DNA of 5,720 nt from Planctomycetaceae bacterium (lineage in GTDB: Bacteria > Planctomycetota > Planctomycetia > Pirellulales > UBA1268): the NCBI GenBank assembly GCA_003509235.1, contig DONH01000329.1:1-5720 (forward strand), given 5' to 3'. The notes under the pieces are model-generated. The model saw only the letters and a program-made list of their open reading frames with translations. It was not told the DNA's origin and searched no databases. Shown one piece after another: positions 5,658 through 5,720 of this stretch. Positions within the stretch are counted from its first letter, which is position 1; each line of letters begins with the position of its first letter. Made by a program: the position numbers and the translations under genes.

Positions 5658-5720
5658 CTACCCCATCTTCTTCAGCAACTCAGCCAGCAATTCTCTTTCA
5701 TCATCAGTGAGAGAAGTGAG
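5658..5720 (-). CDS. C-terminal end of an unidentified protein, possibly a MarR-type regulator, partial
   Basis: On the minus strand the frame is open from the window edge to TAG (5658-5660), giving the last 20 residues, LTSLTDDERELLAELLKKMG. A threonine-capped acidic start followed by a Leu-rich amphipathic helix (DDERELLAELLKKM) is typical of the final dimerisation helix of MarR-family transcription regulators ('L-s-x-e-E-r-x-x-L-x-x-L-L-x-K'), but such helices end other proteins too. The coding call is supported by the clean helix pattern up to the stop; the family is tentative because the winged-helix domain lies outside the window. The gene converges with tRNA-Pro. Confidence 0.55.
   Translation of the reverse strand, partial: LTSLTDDERELLAELLKKMG

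Noticed and set aside
1..5720. CRISPR arrays, insertion sequences, tRNA-borne attachment-site duplication, toxin-antitoxin or defence genes
   Set aside because: No direct-repeat arrays, transposase or integrase motifs, or duplicated tRNA 3' end were seen; the content is ordinary metabolic and exported enzymes.

Overview
The window looks like chromosomal DNA from a bacterium of the Planctomycetota, or a related PVC lineage, with a moderate G+C content. Three things suggest this: an exported S1-family sulfatase beside an exported SMP-30/gluconolactonase-like beta-propeller, a small secreted protein with a CX4CH motif in the 'IQPLLLNRC' context that I associate with planctomycetes, and the long (type 2) form of PyrF. 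The assignment is from family resemblance only and no database was searched.

Layout, left to right. Positions 1-161 hold the last 52 codons of a plus-strand gene that starts outside the window (possibly Nudix-like). It converges, with a 30-base gap, on a minus-strand gene (192-860) for a secreted protein with a putative c-type haem motif. A divergent region (861-1090) separates that gene from ndk (1091-1552), nucleoside diphosphate kinase. Next come two plus-strand exported-enzyme genes, an SMP-30-like lactonase/propeller (1749-2696) and a sulfatase (2796-4400). The sulfatase converges on pyrF (4429-5364, minus), orotidine 5'-phosphate decarboxylase. A tRNA-Pro(GGG) gene lies at 5537-5610 (plus), and the last 20 codons of a minus-strand gene, possibly a MarR-type regulator, fill 5658-5720.

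The most notable observation is that the sulfatase reading frame carries an in-frame TAG at 2994-2996. It lies between the two metal-binding aspartates and the formylglycine cysteine, at a position where related sulfatases normally have tyrosine. Frame and similarity continue unbroken on both sides for the full family length. This is best explained as a recent nonsense mutation, a sequencing or assembly error, or, less likely, readthrough. TAG is the ordinary stop of ndk, the SMP-30 gene, the sulfatase itself and the last partial gene, so genome-wide amber reassignment is unlikely.

Functionally the window mixes nucleotide housekeeping (ndk, pyrF, tRNA-Pro) with exported catabolic enzymes (the lactonase-like protein and the sulfatase, probably acting on sulfated polysaccharide in the periplasm or outside the cell). 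I see no mobile element, CRISPR array, toxin-antitoxin or defence locus, and no evidence for a previously undescribed multi-gene system.
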